Positions 10,556 to 21,595 of a stretch of DNA of 64,000 bases are shown piece after piece. The stretch's first letter is position 1. Each line of letters begins with the position of its first letter. The DNA is from Sesamum alatum (taxonomy: Eukaryota; Streptophyta; Magnoliopsida; Lamiales; Pedaliaceae), in the NCBI GenBank assembly GCA_034509735.1, contig JACGWO010000012.1, forward strand, positions 2,666,001 through 2,730,000, written 5' to 3'. The position numbers and the translations under genes are program-made. The notes under the pieces were generated by a model. It was not told the DNA's origin, ran no database searches, and was given only the letters and a program-made list of their open reading frames with translations.

Positions 10556-12551
10556 TGAAAGAAAATCCGGTGGATCGTCCCGGGAATTGCGCGAATGCGG
10601 AAGCGCGGTAAAAATAAACATATTAAAATAAAGGCATGCTTTTAATTTAAAGAACACGCTCAAGGGGTGTGCCCTTGAGGTTCCCGGGCGTTCGGTGTAT
10701 CTCATGATCATAAAACAATTAAATAAATCATGGAGGCCATAGAGTTGAAAAATAAAGAGGGACGAAAATCTTAAACGAGACCTACCCGTTGTCGTTTTCG
10801 TCTTCAACTGCTACTCGCGTTGTTCCCCGTTTTGCACCAAGACCTCGTTCTTGAGATCCTCCAAATCGTGACACACGATCCACCCACGTATCTTGCACGT
10901 CGTGCTAGCAACGAACAAGTATTATTTTTGGAGTAGACGAATCAATAACTCGTTATCAATTAACGGTATTGGTTCGTCTAAGTTCTTGATGTTCCAAGAA
11001 CAAAAAGAACTAAGAAAAATATTTTCTTGCTAGAGAAAGAGAGAGGGGGCGGACGAGAGGTAGGAGAGGGAGAGTGTGTGTTGTGTGTGTTTTTCAAGAA
11101 TCATCATCCTCTTAAATGTTGGAAGCTAGGGGTTTATATAGAGGAAGAGTTTAATCCTCTTTAAACTCAAACTCTAAGTAACCTAATTTGACTAGGATTT
11201 TGACCTAGTCAAAGTCCTAGTCAAACTAGTGTTTGACCTAGTCAAACGAATCCTAGCCTTCCATCTCCCCTTTCCATCTCGACCGTTGATTTTAATTTAA
11301 TGGAATATTTAAATCCTATTAAATATTCCAAAAGGCTAAATAAATATAATATAATAAATTAATATTATAATTTATTCTTAAGCCTATTAAATCAACCCTT
11401 TTAATAAATCCTATTTATTAATTTAATTCCTTTTATCAAAATAGAAGGAATTAATTTCTCCAAGAAAATATAGGACCCAATTAAATCTAATTTAATCATT
11501 CCTTTACTCCAATATTTAATTCCAAATTAAATACTAAGTGTGTGTGGATAGTGTGTGACTCTTTAGGTTCACCATTCAGCTAGACTTGGTCGGATTCCTA
11601 GAATTCGTCCGTTACCATGGGTGGCCATCTAGCAACGGTCCATGGCACTAGAGACTAGGTGAAATATTCGAGGATGAACATTTAGGTTCTAACAGTACAC
11701 TTGTCCTTCTGTCTTCGGTCTCATCACTTAGGGTCTAGGGCACGGAAGATGTAGGTACCCATTTTGGACCTAAGTGTCGGTCTGTCCTCACTAAACGCCG
11801 CAAGGGAAGCCTTCCCTTCTGTTCAGTCACTGTGGCCACAGATTTTAGGGACAAGACACAGAGCATATATGAGACTCAACTGTCAACACCTTTTGACAGG
11901 AGACAGATCCTTTCTTGGAAACTACTGTCACTTTGTACACCCGAGCTGCACTAGACATGGCTTATGACTACTCAAGAGTATTTTGGCAATCTCTCACCAT
12001 ATCTAAGATACAGACCCGATGCACAGGTAAACTCAGCAGTTCCTCAAGTCAAAGGACTTGGCCTGTACCGTTGGAACCGGGAATACACGTCATACCTTGC
12101 TGACCATACTCAAGGTCCTCCGTAAGACGGTTCCCGCGAGTCACCTCAATCAGCTGCTTCCTAGCATGCTGACCCACTAACACTGCTTAGACGACCTTCG
12201 TCACCCGTCGATGAAATACGACAGCAGATGCTTAATGCAAGTCTCAAAGGGAATCCCGGTACCCATTTTCGGGATTCCTTGACTTGGAGATTTCCGGACT
12301 GATTCGGTAAGACTGATTTCATGGACCTACCTCCAAGCGTAGTCCCAGTCCCCGAAATCGTTTCTCAGTCCGTGGGCTTTGTTTGCGTAGTGAACAGAAA
12401 TGTAAATGCAGATAAGTGAACGTAAACAAAGTATTGCCATATGAATTTTCACTTCTTTATTCATACATATTTTATCAAATACCAAAGAATTGTCTAGACA
12501 TAGGTTACATATTCCTGCCAAAATTGGCTTACATGGTCACCTATTCTAACA
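10556..12551 (-). mobile_element. Type I solo LTR in Elem-3 pol, TSD TATTG
   Basis: A complete type I LTR in reverse orientation, starting (reversed) TGTTAGAATAGGTGACC at 12551 and ending TTTCTTTCA at 10556. It is flanked by TATTG at 10551-10555 and at 12552-12556. The pol sequence is continuous when the LTR and one TATTG are removed. No internal sequence remains, as expected after recombination between the two LTRs of one element. The reversed TATA box is at 11133-11140 and the U5 hairpin arms are at 10659-10666 and 10672-10679. Confidence 0.95.
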
Positions 12552-13804
12552 TATTGCATTCCTTGAAACGAACACCTTTTGTTCCAAGGGGTCATAGAAA
12601 TAATAACCCGTGGTTTCTTTAGGGTATCCAACGAACCTGAACAAACTAGACTTTGATTCTAGCTTGTCTCCCACTAGCTTCTTGACGTATGCAGGGCTAC
12701 CTCACACTTTCAAGTAGTTGTAGGATGCAGGCTTGCCGTGCCATATCTCATATGGTGTTTGGGTCAATGCACTGGTTGGCGCCAAGTTTAATAACTTGGC
12801 TGCGTTTTCCAATGCGTAGCCCAAAAAGACAAGGGCAATTTGGTAAAACTTATCATGGATCGGACCATGTCTAACAAGGTTCGATTCCTCCTTTCAAAGA
12901 CCCGATTCAACTATTGTGTCCCGAGAGGTGTCCATTTAGAGATTATAACGCTTTCTTTAAGATAATTAAGGAACTCAGTACTAAGGTATTCCCCGCCTCG
13001 GTCTGACCGTAGGACTTTAATTTTGCAGCCGATTTGGTTCTCAACTTCAAGTTTGAATTCTTTAAACCTCTCAAGAGCTTCAGACTTGTACCTCATTAGG
13101 TATACATAACCATACCGCGAATGATCATCGGTGAAGGTTATGAAGTAGGAGAACCGACCTCGGGCTTGCGTCCTTAGTGATCCACATACGTCTGTATGAA
13201 CCAATTCCAATAGACTTGTGGCAAGCCTGCTTTGTCCTACAAAGGGCTTCTTGGTCATTTTCCCTCCGAGACAGGATTCACAAGTTGGTAGTTTACTTAA
13301 GTTCCCAATCTCTAGGTTATTTGAGTCTACCAATTTTTTCATCCCATCTTGGGAGATATGACCTAGCCTTGAATGCCATAGTTGCGCGTTCCCGTTATTA
13401 TCTATTTTATCTTTGTGTTGAGTGTTTAGAACGAAATTCGTTTGTTGTAAGACATAGAGACCGTTATTTAGTGTACCAAGCAGATGAGTAATTCCACCTT
13501 TCATCAAATAAAAGTAATTTTTACTGATTGTAAACTCATAACCACTATTGTCTAACAATGGAATGGAAATGATGTTTCTAATCATGCTAGGTACGTAATA
13601 AACTTGCTCTAATTCTATACTAATACGATCACTAACTAATAAGGTGGTGGATCCTATTGCTTCTGCCGAGATGGCCTTGACATTTCCAATCTTTAGGATC
13701 ATCTCTCCGCTACTCAGTTTTCTGCTTCTTTTCAGCACCTGCAATCATTGCAAATATGAGCTCCACAGCCGGTATCTAATACCCAAAAGGCAGTGTTAGT
13801 AACC
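12552..13804 (-). pseudogene. Elem-3 protease-integrase region (minus strand)
   Basis: Read on the minus strand, this carries the protease motif VLDTGCGAHICND near 13770. A one-base deletion follows (AATGATTGCAGG against AATGACTTGCAGG). An open 277-codon stretch then spans 13744-12911. It holds the integrase HHCC finger (WHSRLGH .. PTCESC), HTDVCG and LRSDRGGEY, the first two catalytic aspartates, and stops just before the catalytic Glu region. The sequence continues degenerate to 12557 with pieces matching PYEIWHG and GYYFYDP. It is closest in wording to Elem-8 (LRTQARG, LERFKEF, STEFL), so Elem-3 belongs with the type I group. It is interrupted by solo LTRs on both sides. Confidence 0.88.
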
Positions 13805-13809
13805 ATATT

Positions 13810-15777
13810 TGAAAGAAATCGGTGGATCGTCCCGCGAATGCGGAAGCGCGATAAAAATAAACATACGAAAAATAAAGCATGCTTTTAAATTAAAAGAAAC
13901 ACGCTCAAGGGGTGTGCCCTTGAGGTTCCCGGGCGTTCGGTGTATCTCATGATTATAAAGCATGTAAAGAAATCATGGAGGCCATAGAGTTGAAAATTAA
14001 AGAGGGACGAAAAAGTAAAACGAGACCTACCCGTTGTCGTTTTCGTCTTCAACGGCTACTCGCGTTGTTCCCCGTTTTGCACCGAGATCTCGTTCTTAAC
14101 ACCCTCCAAATCGTGACACACGATCCACCCACGTATCTTGCACGTCGTGCTAGCAACGAACAAGTGTATATTTTTGGAGTGGATGAATCAACAACACGTT
14201 ATCAATTAACGGTATTGATTCATCTAAGTTCTAATGTTCCAAGAACAAAAGAACTAAGAAAAATATTTTCTTGTTGGAGAAAGAGAGAGGGGCGGACGAG
14301 AGGTAAGGAGAAGGGGAGAGTGTGTGTTTCCAAGAATCATCATCCTTCAATTGTTGGAAGCTAGAGGTTTATATAGAGGAGGAGTTTAATCCTCTTTAAA
14401 CTCCAACTCTAAGAACTCTAGTTTGACTAGTCAAAGTCCTAGTCAAACTAGTATTTGACCTAGTTAAACGAATCCTAGCCTTCCATCTCCCCTTTCCATC
14501 TCAACCGTTGATTTTAATTTAATGGAATATTTAAATCCCATTAAATATTCCAAAAGGCTAAACGAATAAATATAATATAATAAATAAATATTATTATTTA
14601 TTCTAAGCCCATTAAATCAACCCTTTAATAAATCCTATTTATTAATTTAATTCCCTTTATCAAATAGAAGGAATTAATTTCTCCAAGAAAATATAGGACC
14701 CGATTAAATCTAATTTAATCATTCCTTTACTCCAATATTTAATTCCAAATTAAATACTAAGTGTGTGTGTGGATAGTGTGTGACTCTTTAGGTTCACCAT
14801 TCAGCTAGACTTGGTCGGATTCCTAGAATCCGCCCGTTACCATGGGTGGCCATCTAGCAACGGTCCATGGCACTAGAGACTAGGTGAAATATTCGAGGAT
14901 GAACATTTAGGCTCTAACAGTACACTTGTCCTTCTATCTTCGGTCTCATCACTTAGGGTCTAGGGCACGAAAAATGCATGTACCCATTTTGGACCTAAGT
15001 GTCGGTCTGTCCTTCTTAAACGCCGCAAGGGAAACCTTTCCCTTCTGTTCAGTTACTGTGGCCACAGATTTCAGGGACAAGACACAGAGCATACATGAGA
15101 CTCAACTGTCAATACCTTTTGACAGGAGACAGATCCTTTCTTGGAAACTACTGTCACTTTGTACACCCGAGCTGCACTAGACATGGCTTATGACTACTCA
15201 AGAGTATTTTGGCAATCTCTCACCATATCTAAGATACAGACCTGATGCACAGGTAAACTCAGCAGTTCCTCAAGTCAAAGGACTTGGCCTGTACTGTTGG
15301 AACCGGGAATACACGTCATACTTTGCTGACCATACTCAAGGTCCTCCGTAAGACGGTTCCCGCGAGTCACCTCAGTCAGCTGCTTCCTAGCATGCTGACC
15401 CACTAACACTGCTTAGACGACGTTCGTCACCCGTCGATGAAATACGACAACAGATGCTTAGTGCAAGTCTCAAAGGGAATCCCGGTACCCATTTTTGGGA
15501 TTCCTTGACTTGGAGATTTCCGGACTGATTCGGTAAGACTGATTTCATGGACCTACCTCCAAGCGTAGTCCCAGTCCCCGAAATCATTTCTCAGTCCGTG
15601 GGCTTTGTTTGCGTAGTGAACAGAAATGTAAATGCAGATGAGTGAACGTAAACAAAGTATTGCCATATGAATTTTCACTTCTTTATTCATAAATGTTTTA
15701 TCAAATACCAAAGAATTGTCTAGACATAGGTTACATATTCCTGCCAAAATTGGCTTACATGGTCACCTATTCTAACA
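13810..15777 (-). mobile_element. Type I solo LTR in Elem-3 gag/protease, TSD ATATT
   Basis: A complete reverse-oriented type I LTR of about 1.97 kb, flanked by ATATT at 13805-13809 and 15778-15782. Removing it rejoins the Elem-3 sequence GAGGTTAATATGGTTACTAA, which matches gag-protease of the other copies. The reversed TATA box is near 14368-14375 and the U5 hairpin arms are at 13904-13911 and 13917-13924. It is the second independent solo LTR of the same type and orientation in this element. Confidence 0.95.
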
Positions 15778-15782
15778 ATATT

Positions 15783-16653
15783 AACCTCAATCACAAAGAT
15801 ACCCTGCTTGTGGAGGAGTTTGGGACAATCCCTCTTCCAATGCCCTTTCTCACGTCAATAAATACATATGTCATTTGCCCTCAACTGTTGCTTCCTTTTC
15901 CCTTTGCCTTTCCCCACTTTGGTGATGGGAGCACTCTTAGTGTTGATAGCTGCTTTGACGGCTTTTTCCCTTTCCCTTCTTCCTTTTCCAACGTCCGGCA
16001 CCCTTGCCTTTCGTTTTGGAAGTCGAAGCATCTCCAAACAACACCGATGGCGCAAACTTTTTGGTGGTTGCCTCGTATTGCACCAACATATTAATTAACT
16101 CATCGATACCCTTCTCAAGAGCATTCATGTTGTAGTTAACAATGAATTGGTCGAAGGAGGGTGGGAGTGACTGAAGGATCACATCAATGTACGTCTCGTT
16201 ATCGAGCCCTGCTTTGAGGTCTTCGAGCTTTTCCACCAAGGTAAGCATCTTGACCGTATGCTCTTGTACAGAGGACCCTTCGGTCATTTTAGTTCCAAAG
16301 AACGCCTTCATTGCGACATACCTAGTATGCCGGTCCGGGACCGCATAGCAATCCACTAGGTGAGCTATAATGGAAAGGATATCGTCTAGTCTTTCATACT
16401 GCTTCTGAATCTCATTCGTCATAGAGGCAAGTATGATGCTACGGACTCTCGGGTTATCCTTATGCCAAGTCTCGAACGTCTAACGTTCTTCTGGCGTGGA
16501 TCCTTCCGGCAAGGTCCTAGGAAGCAGCTCGTCCATCACGTAGCCTTGGTTCTCATAATCGAGGACTATCCTTAGATTGCGCAATCAGTCGTTGTAATTG
16601 GTTCCATTAAACTTGTTTGTCTCATGTACGGTTGATAGTGGGTTCTTAGACAT
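15783..16653 (-). pseudogene. Elem-3 gag (minus strand, degenerate)
   Basis: The start ATG is the complement of 16651-16653 (MSKNPLSTVHETNKFNGTNYND..). The first conserved Trp after TNYND is TGA (near 16585), and a Glu in the EERETFE segment is TAG (near 16481). From 16422 down to 15937 the gag core is open (QKQYERLDD.., YIDVILQSLPPSFDQFIVNYN, ELINMLVQYEATTK). A frameshift lies in the basic region. The CX2CX4HX4C zinc knuckle is damaged (CIY then a stop, although GHWKRDCPK remains). Such a Gag would normally coat and package the element RNA. This copy cannot make a full protein. Confidence 0.87.
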
Positions 16654-17398
16654 TTTAAATCTACATTTAAAGAACAGAGCTACAATCAGCAGAATTGAAA
16701 TCGAAAGTTTTAATAAAATTAAACACTTGGAGTTTAGTAATTTAATACTCCTAGTATTTATACGAAAACACGACACTCTCAAATGTTGTTTTCGGGAAAC
16801 TCTTTTCCTAGTGGGCTTGGGATCCATAGCAATCTCCCCCATACCCCGCTTTTACGATTTGCATGGGAAACAACCTGTGGGAGGTATGCCATACTATTCT
16901 CGTTTCACGAGATTCCCAAGATAACTGCCTCACCCTTTTACGTGATCTCGAGGACTCCAAGTGAATCACATTATTCGGGCGTTAGACCCGACCCAATCAA
17001 CCGATTTATAAACTCACTGCTACCTCCACGACTCGTGAGATACGTAACAAGAGTCTACTCCTCGTTCATGACAAAGTGCAACTTCTTTTAAGTACGATAG
17101 TCGTGCCACGACTCATGAGACCACGCTATCGACTGAAACTAGCTTCCTCACTTTGCCATGGATGGAAGGCATGGACGAACTCCTAGAGTCCAAGTCCATT
17201 TATGAAGGGTCTAATATTTTAACTTGGTCTATCCAAGTGAGAGTTCTAATAACTGAGATCCCACATACATATATACATACACAATGCATTATAAAAGGTT
17301 TGCATGCAATAGCAATGGTACGATAAATAAACCATTCATTCACTATAAGAGCCACATGCAAAATTAAAGCCTAGCACGCTCCTGTTGAATGATCACAA
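16654..17398 (-). other. Elem-3 untranslated leader, gag-proximal part
   Basis: The reverse complement aligns with the Elem-8 leader at 44160-44926 (ATAAATAGTGGGAGGATTAAA-type end, GTGGGCTTGGGATCC, CACGAGTCGTG boxes at about 17027 and 17106). It breaks at 17398 where Elem-4 is inserted and resumes at 55726 after the shared CACAA. Confidence 0.82.
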
Positions 17399-18121
17399 TG
17401 AAACGTTATGTGGATCAGCCCGGGAGATGCACACGAACAGCGGAAGCGTGAAAGATTGCATAATAAAATTGCAAAACATAATTAAATGAAATTTAAAGCA
17501 TGCATCACATACATAACCGGATCAAGGGTGTGCCCTTGATTCTCCCGGGCGTTCGATGTATCTCATATTCAATAAAATACAACATAGAGGCCATAGAATC
17601 TAAATCGAAAAATGTAATTAAAGCACCTACCCGGTTGTAGTTTTGTCTTTGTTCGGCTACATGCATTGTTCCCCGTTTTGCACCAAGATCTCAAGAAAGA
17701 GACCCTCTAAATCATCTCACTCGCTACACCGGAAAGCAATTTGGGGAGAAGAGACATCGATACACGCTATCAATTAACGCAATCGACGTCTCTTATGTTC
17801 TAACTTGAATAAATCAAGAAGAACAAAGTAGAAATCTTGGAGAGTGTATGAGGGAGATGGACGAGAACTTCAGAGAGAATTGAGAGATGAGAGTTGTAGA
17901 GATTAGTAGGTGTGTGTGTGTGTGTGTGTGTTTTTGAGTATTTATAAAAGATGAAATTTCCTATTCCTACTCAAAACTCTTCTAAAGAGACACACTTTGA
18001 CTAGGATTTTGACCTAGTCAAATCCTAGTCAAACTAGGCTTTGGTTAAGTCAAATTAATCATGGCCCTTCATCTCATCAATCCCTTGATCAAATCTTGTC
18101 CATCCATTTTGATGGGCTTTA
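17399..18121 (-). mobile_element. Elem-4: type IV solo LTR, left segment
   Basis: Reverse orientation. The LTR 3' end (TGAAACGTTATGTGGATC, the complement of ATCCACATAA..TTTCA) abuts the Elem-3 leader right after CACAA (17394-17398). The other end is at 55725 and is followed by CACAA again (55726-55730), so this is one solo LTR of about 2.15 kb. Elem-5 splits it at CTTTA (18117-18121 and 54302-54306). It contains the U5 hairpin ATCAAGGG/CCCTTGAT (17521-17540) and a (GT)n tract at 17910-17931. Confidence 0.93.
17910..17931 (+). repeat. (GT)n microsatellite
   Basis: About eleven uninterrupted GT dinucleotides in the transcribed leader of the Elem-4 LTR. A similar tract in a different LTR is at 60424-60452. 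Confidence 0.9.
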
Positions 18122-18689
18122 TGTTAGAATAGGTGACCAAAAAGCCAATTGGATTGACGGTTTGGGAACTATTCGTCAATCTTTATTAATACAATATTAT
18201 CCTGATGAATAGAGTAAGAATTCATCACTGGCATTGTGTTTGTTGTGCTTACTACTAACGTTGAACGGCGTTTCAACGTTATAACAAATGCCCACAGACC
18301 AATTGGATAACCCATGTAGTTGGGCTGCGCATTGGATGACGGCTATGAAATCAACTTCTGAGGGTTGGTCTGAAACATTCCAAGTCGAGGACCTCGAGAC
18401 TGGGCATAAAGTGTCCTATTGAGACTTGCACTAAGTATTGCATTCACTGGGTGAGTGCTGAGTTTCATCAGAAACAGACGAAGGTCGTCTATGCAATTTT
18501 AGTGGGTTAGTTGACAAGGTGGTCGACTGACTGAAGTGACTCGCGGGAATCATCATATGGAAGGCTTGGAGGCTTGGTCGGTATGACTGAAATTCCCGGT
18601 TCCGATAGTACGGGATTAGTCCTCGGACTTGAGGAATCATGGCAGTCACGTGCATATGAAGACTGTATCTTGGATCTGGCGAGAGGTGA
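18122..18689 (+). mobile_element. Elem-5 5' LTR (type III), segment 1
   Basis: It starts TGTTAGAATAGGTGACC followed by AAAAAGCCAATTGGATTGACGG and matches the 3' LTR of Elem-5 from 51456. The left target duplication is CTTTA (18117-18121). The identical CTTTA follows the 3' LTR at 54302-54306, which fixes Elem-5 as 18122-54301. It is interrupted after GAGAGGTGA by a type I LTR. Confidence 0.92.
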
Positions 18690-20665
18690 TGTTAGAATAG
18701 GTGACCATATAGCCAATCTTGGCGGGCAAAATGTAACCTATGTCTAGACAATTTCAGTGTTTTGATAAATTTATTAATGAATAAAGAAGTGAATTCATTT
18801 GGCATTACTTTGTATGTGTTCACTTTATCTGCATTTCATATCTGTTCACTACACAAACAAAGCTCACGGACTGAAAACATATTTCGGGGATTGGGACTAC
18901 GCTTGGAGGTAGGTCCATGAAATCAGTCCCGCCGAATCAGTCCGGAAATCTCCAAGTCAAGGAATCTCGAAAATGGGTACCGAGATTCCCCTTGAGACTT
19001 GCACTAAGCATCTGCTGTCGTATTTCATCGACGGGGGACAAGAGTCGTCTAAGCAGTGTTAGTGGGTTAGCCTGCTAGGAAGCAGCTGACTGAGGTGACT
19101 CACGGGAACCGTCTTACGGAAGACCTTGAGTAGGGTGAGATAGGTATGACGTGTGTTCCCAGTTCCAACGGTACAGGTCAAGTCCTTTAACTTGAGGAAC
19201 TGTTGAGTTTACCTGTATGTCAGGTATGTATCTTAGATATGGTGAGAGATTGCCAAGAAGCACTTGAGTAGTCGTAAGCCATGTCTAGTGCAGCTCTGGT
19301 GTACAGAGTGATAGTAGTTTCCAAAAAAGGATCTGTCTCCTGTCAAAGGCATTGACAGTTGAGTCTCACGGATGCTCTGTGTCTTGTCCTAAAATCTGTG
19401 GCCACAGTAACTGAACAGAGGGGAAGGTTTCTCTTGCGGCGTTTAGTAAGGACAGACCGACACTTAGGTCCAAAATGGGTACCTGCATTTTCCGTGTCCT
19501 AGACCCTAAGTGGTGAGACCGTAGAGAGAAGGACAAGTGTACTGTTAGAGCCTAAATGTTCATCCCCGTATATTCACCTAGTCTCTAGTGCCATGGACCG
19601 TTGCTAGATGGCCACCCATGGTAACGGACGGATTCTAGGAATCCGACCAAGTCTAGCTGAAAGGTGAACCTAAAGAGTCACACACAATCCACACACATTA
19701 AGTATTTAATTTAGATTTAAATATTGGAGAAAAGGAATGATTAAATTGGATTTAATCGGGTCCTTTATTTTCTTGGAGAATTAATTCCTTTTATTTGGTA
19801 AAAGGGATTAATCTAATAAATTAGATTTATTAGAAATTTAATTTAATAGGCCTAGAATATATATTTATATTTATTTATTTGGCCTTGAGAATATTTAAAT
19901 AGGTTTTAAATATTCCATCAAATTAAATCAATGGTTGAGATGGAAAGGGAGAGATGGATGGCTAGGATTGATTTGACTAGGTCAAATACTACTTTGACTA
20001 GGACTTTGACTAGGTCAAAATCCTAGTCAAAATAGTCTTCTTTAGAGTTGGAGTTTAAAGAGGATTAAACTCCTCCTCTATAAATAGTCCTAGCCCCTCA
20101 CTATTTGAGGGATGATGATATTCCAACACACACACACACACACACACATACTCGGCTCTCTCCTATCTCCCTACTCGTCCGCCCTCTCTCTCTCACAACA
20201 AGAAAATAATTTCTTGTTCTTTTGTTCTTGGAACAATTGAACTTAGGAGAATTAATACCGTTAATCAATAACGTGTGATTAATTCATCCTCTCCAAAAAT
20301 ACTTGTTCGTTCACTAGCACGACGTGCAAGATACGTGGGTGGATTGCGTGTTACTGTTTGGAGGGTCTCACATACGAGACTTGGAGCAAATCGGGGAACA
20401 ACGCGAGTAGCGGTTAGAAGACGAAAACGACAATCGGTAGGTTCCGGTTTAAATTTTCGTTTCTCTTTATTTTTAATCCTATGGACTCCATAATTTCTTT
20501 TATGCTTTTTGATTCTTGAGATACACCAAACGCCCGAGAACTTTAAGGGTACACCCCTTGAACGTGTTCTTTTATTTTATTAAAAGCATGTTTTAATTTT
20601 TGTATTAATTTTTATACCGCGCTTCCGCATTCGCGCTATTTCCCGGAACAATCCACAATCTTTCA
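18690..20665 (+). mobile_element. Type I solo LTR inside Elem-5 5' LTR
   Basis: A full type I LTR, TGTTAGAATAGGTGACCATATAGCC to CACAATCTTTCA, with no internal sequence. The flanks are GGTGA (18685-18689) and GGTGT (20666-20670), a 4-of-5 match. The two flanks are not contiguous in the intact type III LTR; about 103 bp (excluding the MITE) separate them (see findings). A TATA box lies near 20079 and a (CA)n tract at 20125-20149. The U5 hairpin is TTTAAGGG/CCCTTGAA with one G-U pair. Confidence 0.9.
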
Positions 20666-21140
20666 GGTGTTGTCTCCTATGCACTCTGAGATGGTTTAGA
20701 CTCTGAAAGTCTATGGCCATAGCAATTGATTGAGTAGGAAAGGGTTTCCTACATCGATCAATAGAGTAAACGCATCTCGGGTTTGCCTAGTCAAGAATGA
20801 GAACCGACGCCCAATTCCATACCCTAGACTAAGGCCGGGAGACGGTCGACAGTAGGACCATACCCGTAAAGAATCGGCACCTAAATGTTCACGCCAACAT
20901 TCACCTAATCTTTAGTGCCATGGACCGTTGCTAGACAGCCACCTATGGTGACGGGCTCCTGTTGGACACGAGCCCAAGTCTAGCTGAGGGTGAGTCAATT
21001 TCAGAGGATGATAAGTAATTGGACTACTTAAGGAATTGTCCATTGGATGGACGGGCCGATATTGTATCGGGCCCTCGTTTAATCGGTAAATAGGATTTAT
21101 CGATTAATATGGAAAGTTGAGATGTTGGATCTTTTAATTG
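20666..21140 (+). mobile_element. Elem-5 5' LTR (type III), segment 2, truncated
   Basis: Matches 52769-53300 of the 3' LTR (TGTCTCCTATGCACTCTGAG, then the CCATGGACCGTTGCTAGA block). It lacks about 50 bp after GAGGGTGA near 20995. It stops at 21140 where AATTGG is shared with the next fragment. The 3' part of this LTR, the primer-binding site and most of the Elem-5 leader are missing. Confidence 0.88.
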
Positions 21141-21595
21141 GGCGTCGGTTCCCATCCTTGACTAGGCAACTATGCTTAATGCTTGAGATAGGTTTAACTC
21201 GACGTAGGAAATCCTTTCCCACTACATTAAGTGCTATGGCCATAGACTTTGTGAGTCTAAACCATCTCAGAGCGCATAGGAGATCTCGCTGTCATATCCT
21301 TCGACAGGGGACAGATCCTATCTTGTAATACACCGTTCTTACATACTCTGACTGCATTGGACAAGGCTTATGATGACCATGTGATATAACGCGGTCAAAT
21401 TTCACCAGATCCAAGATACAACCTTAGTATGCAGGGTACTGTCGTGATCCTCAAGTCCGAGGACTAATTCCGTACTATCGGAACCGGGAATACGAGTCAT
21501 ACCGACCAAGCTCGAGTGGCTTCCATATGATGATTCCCACGAGTCACCTCAGTCAGTAGCCACCTAGTTGGCTGACCCACTAACACTGCATGGAC
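21136..21595 (-). mobile_element. Elem-6 3' LTR (type IV), fragment A
   Basis: Reverse type IV LTR sequence matching 54925-55375 (GGTTCCCATCCTTGACTAGG to CACTGCATGGAC). It continues at 30491 on the far side of Elem-7. The left, LTR-terminal part is deleted at the AATTGG junction with Elem-5. Confidence 0.87.
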
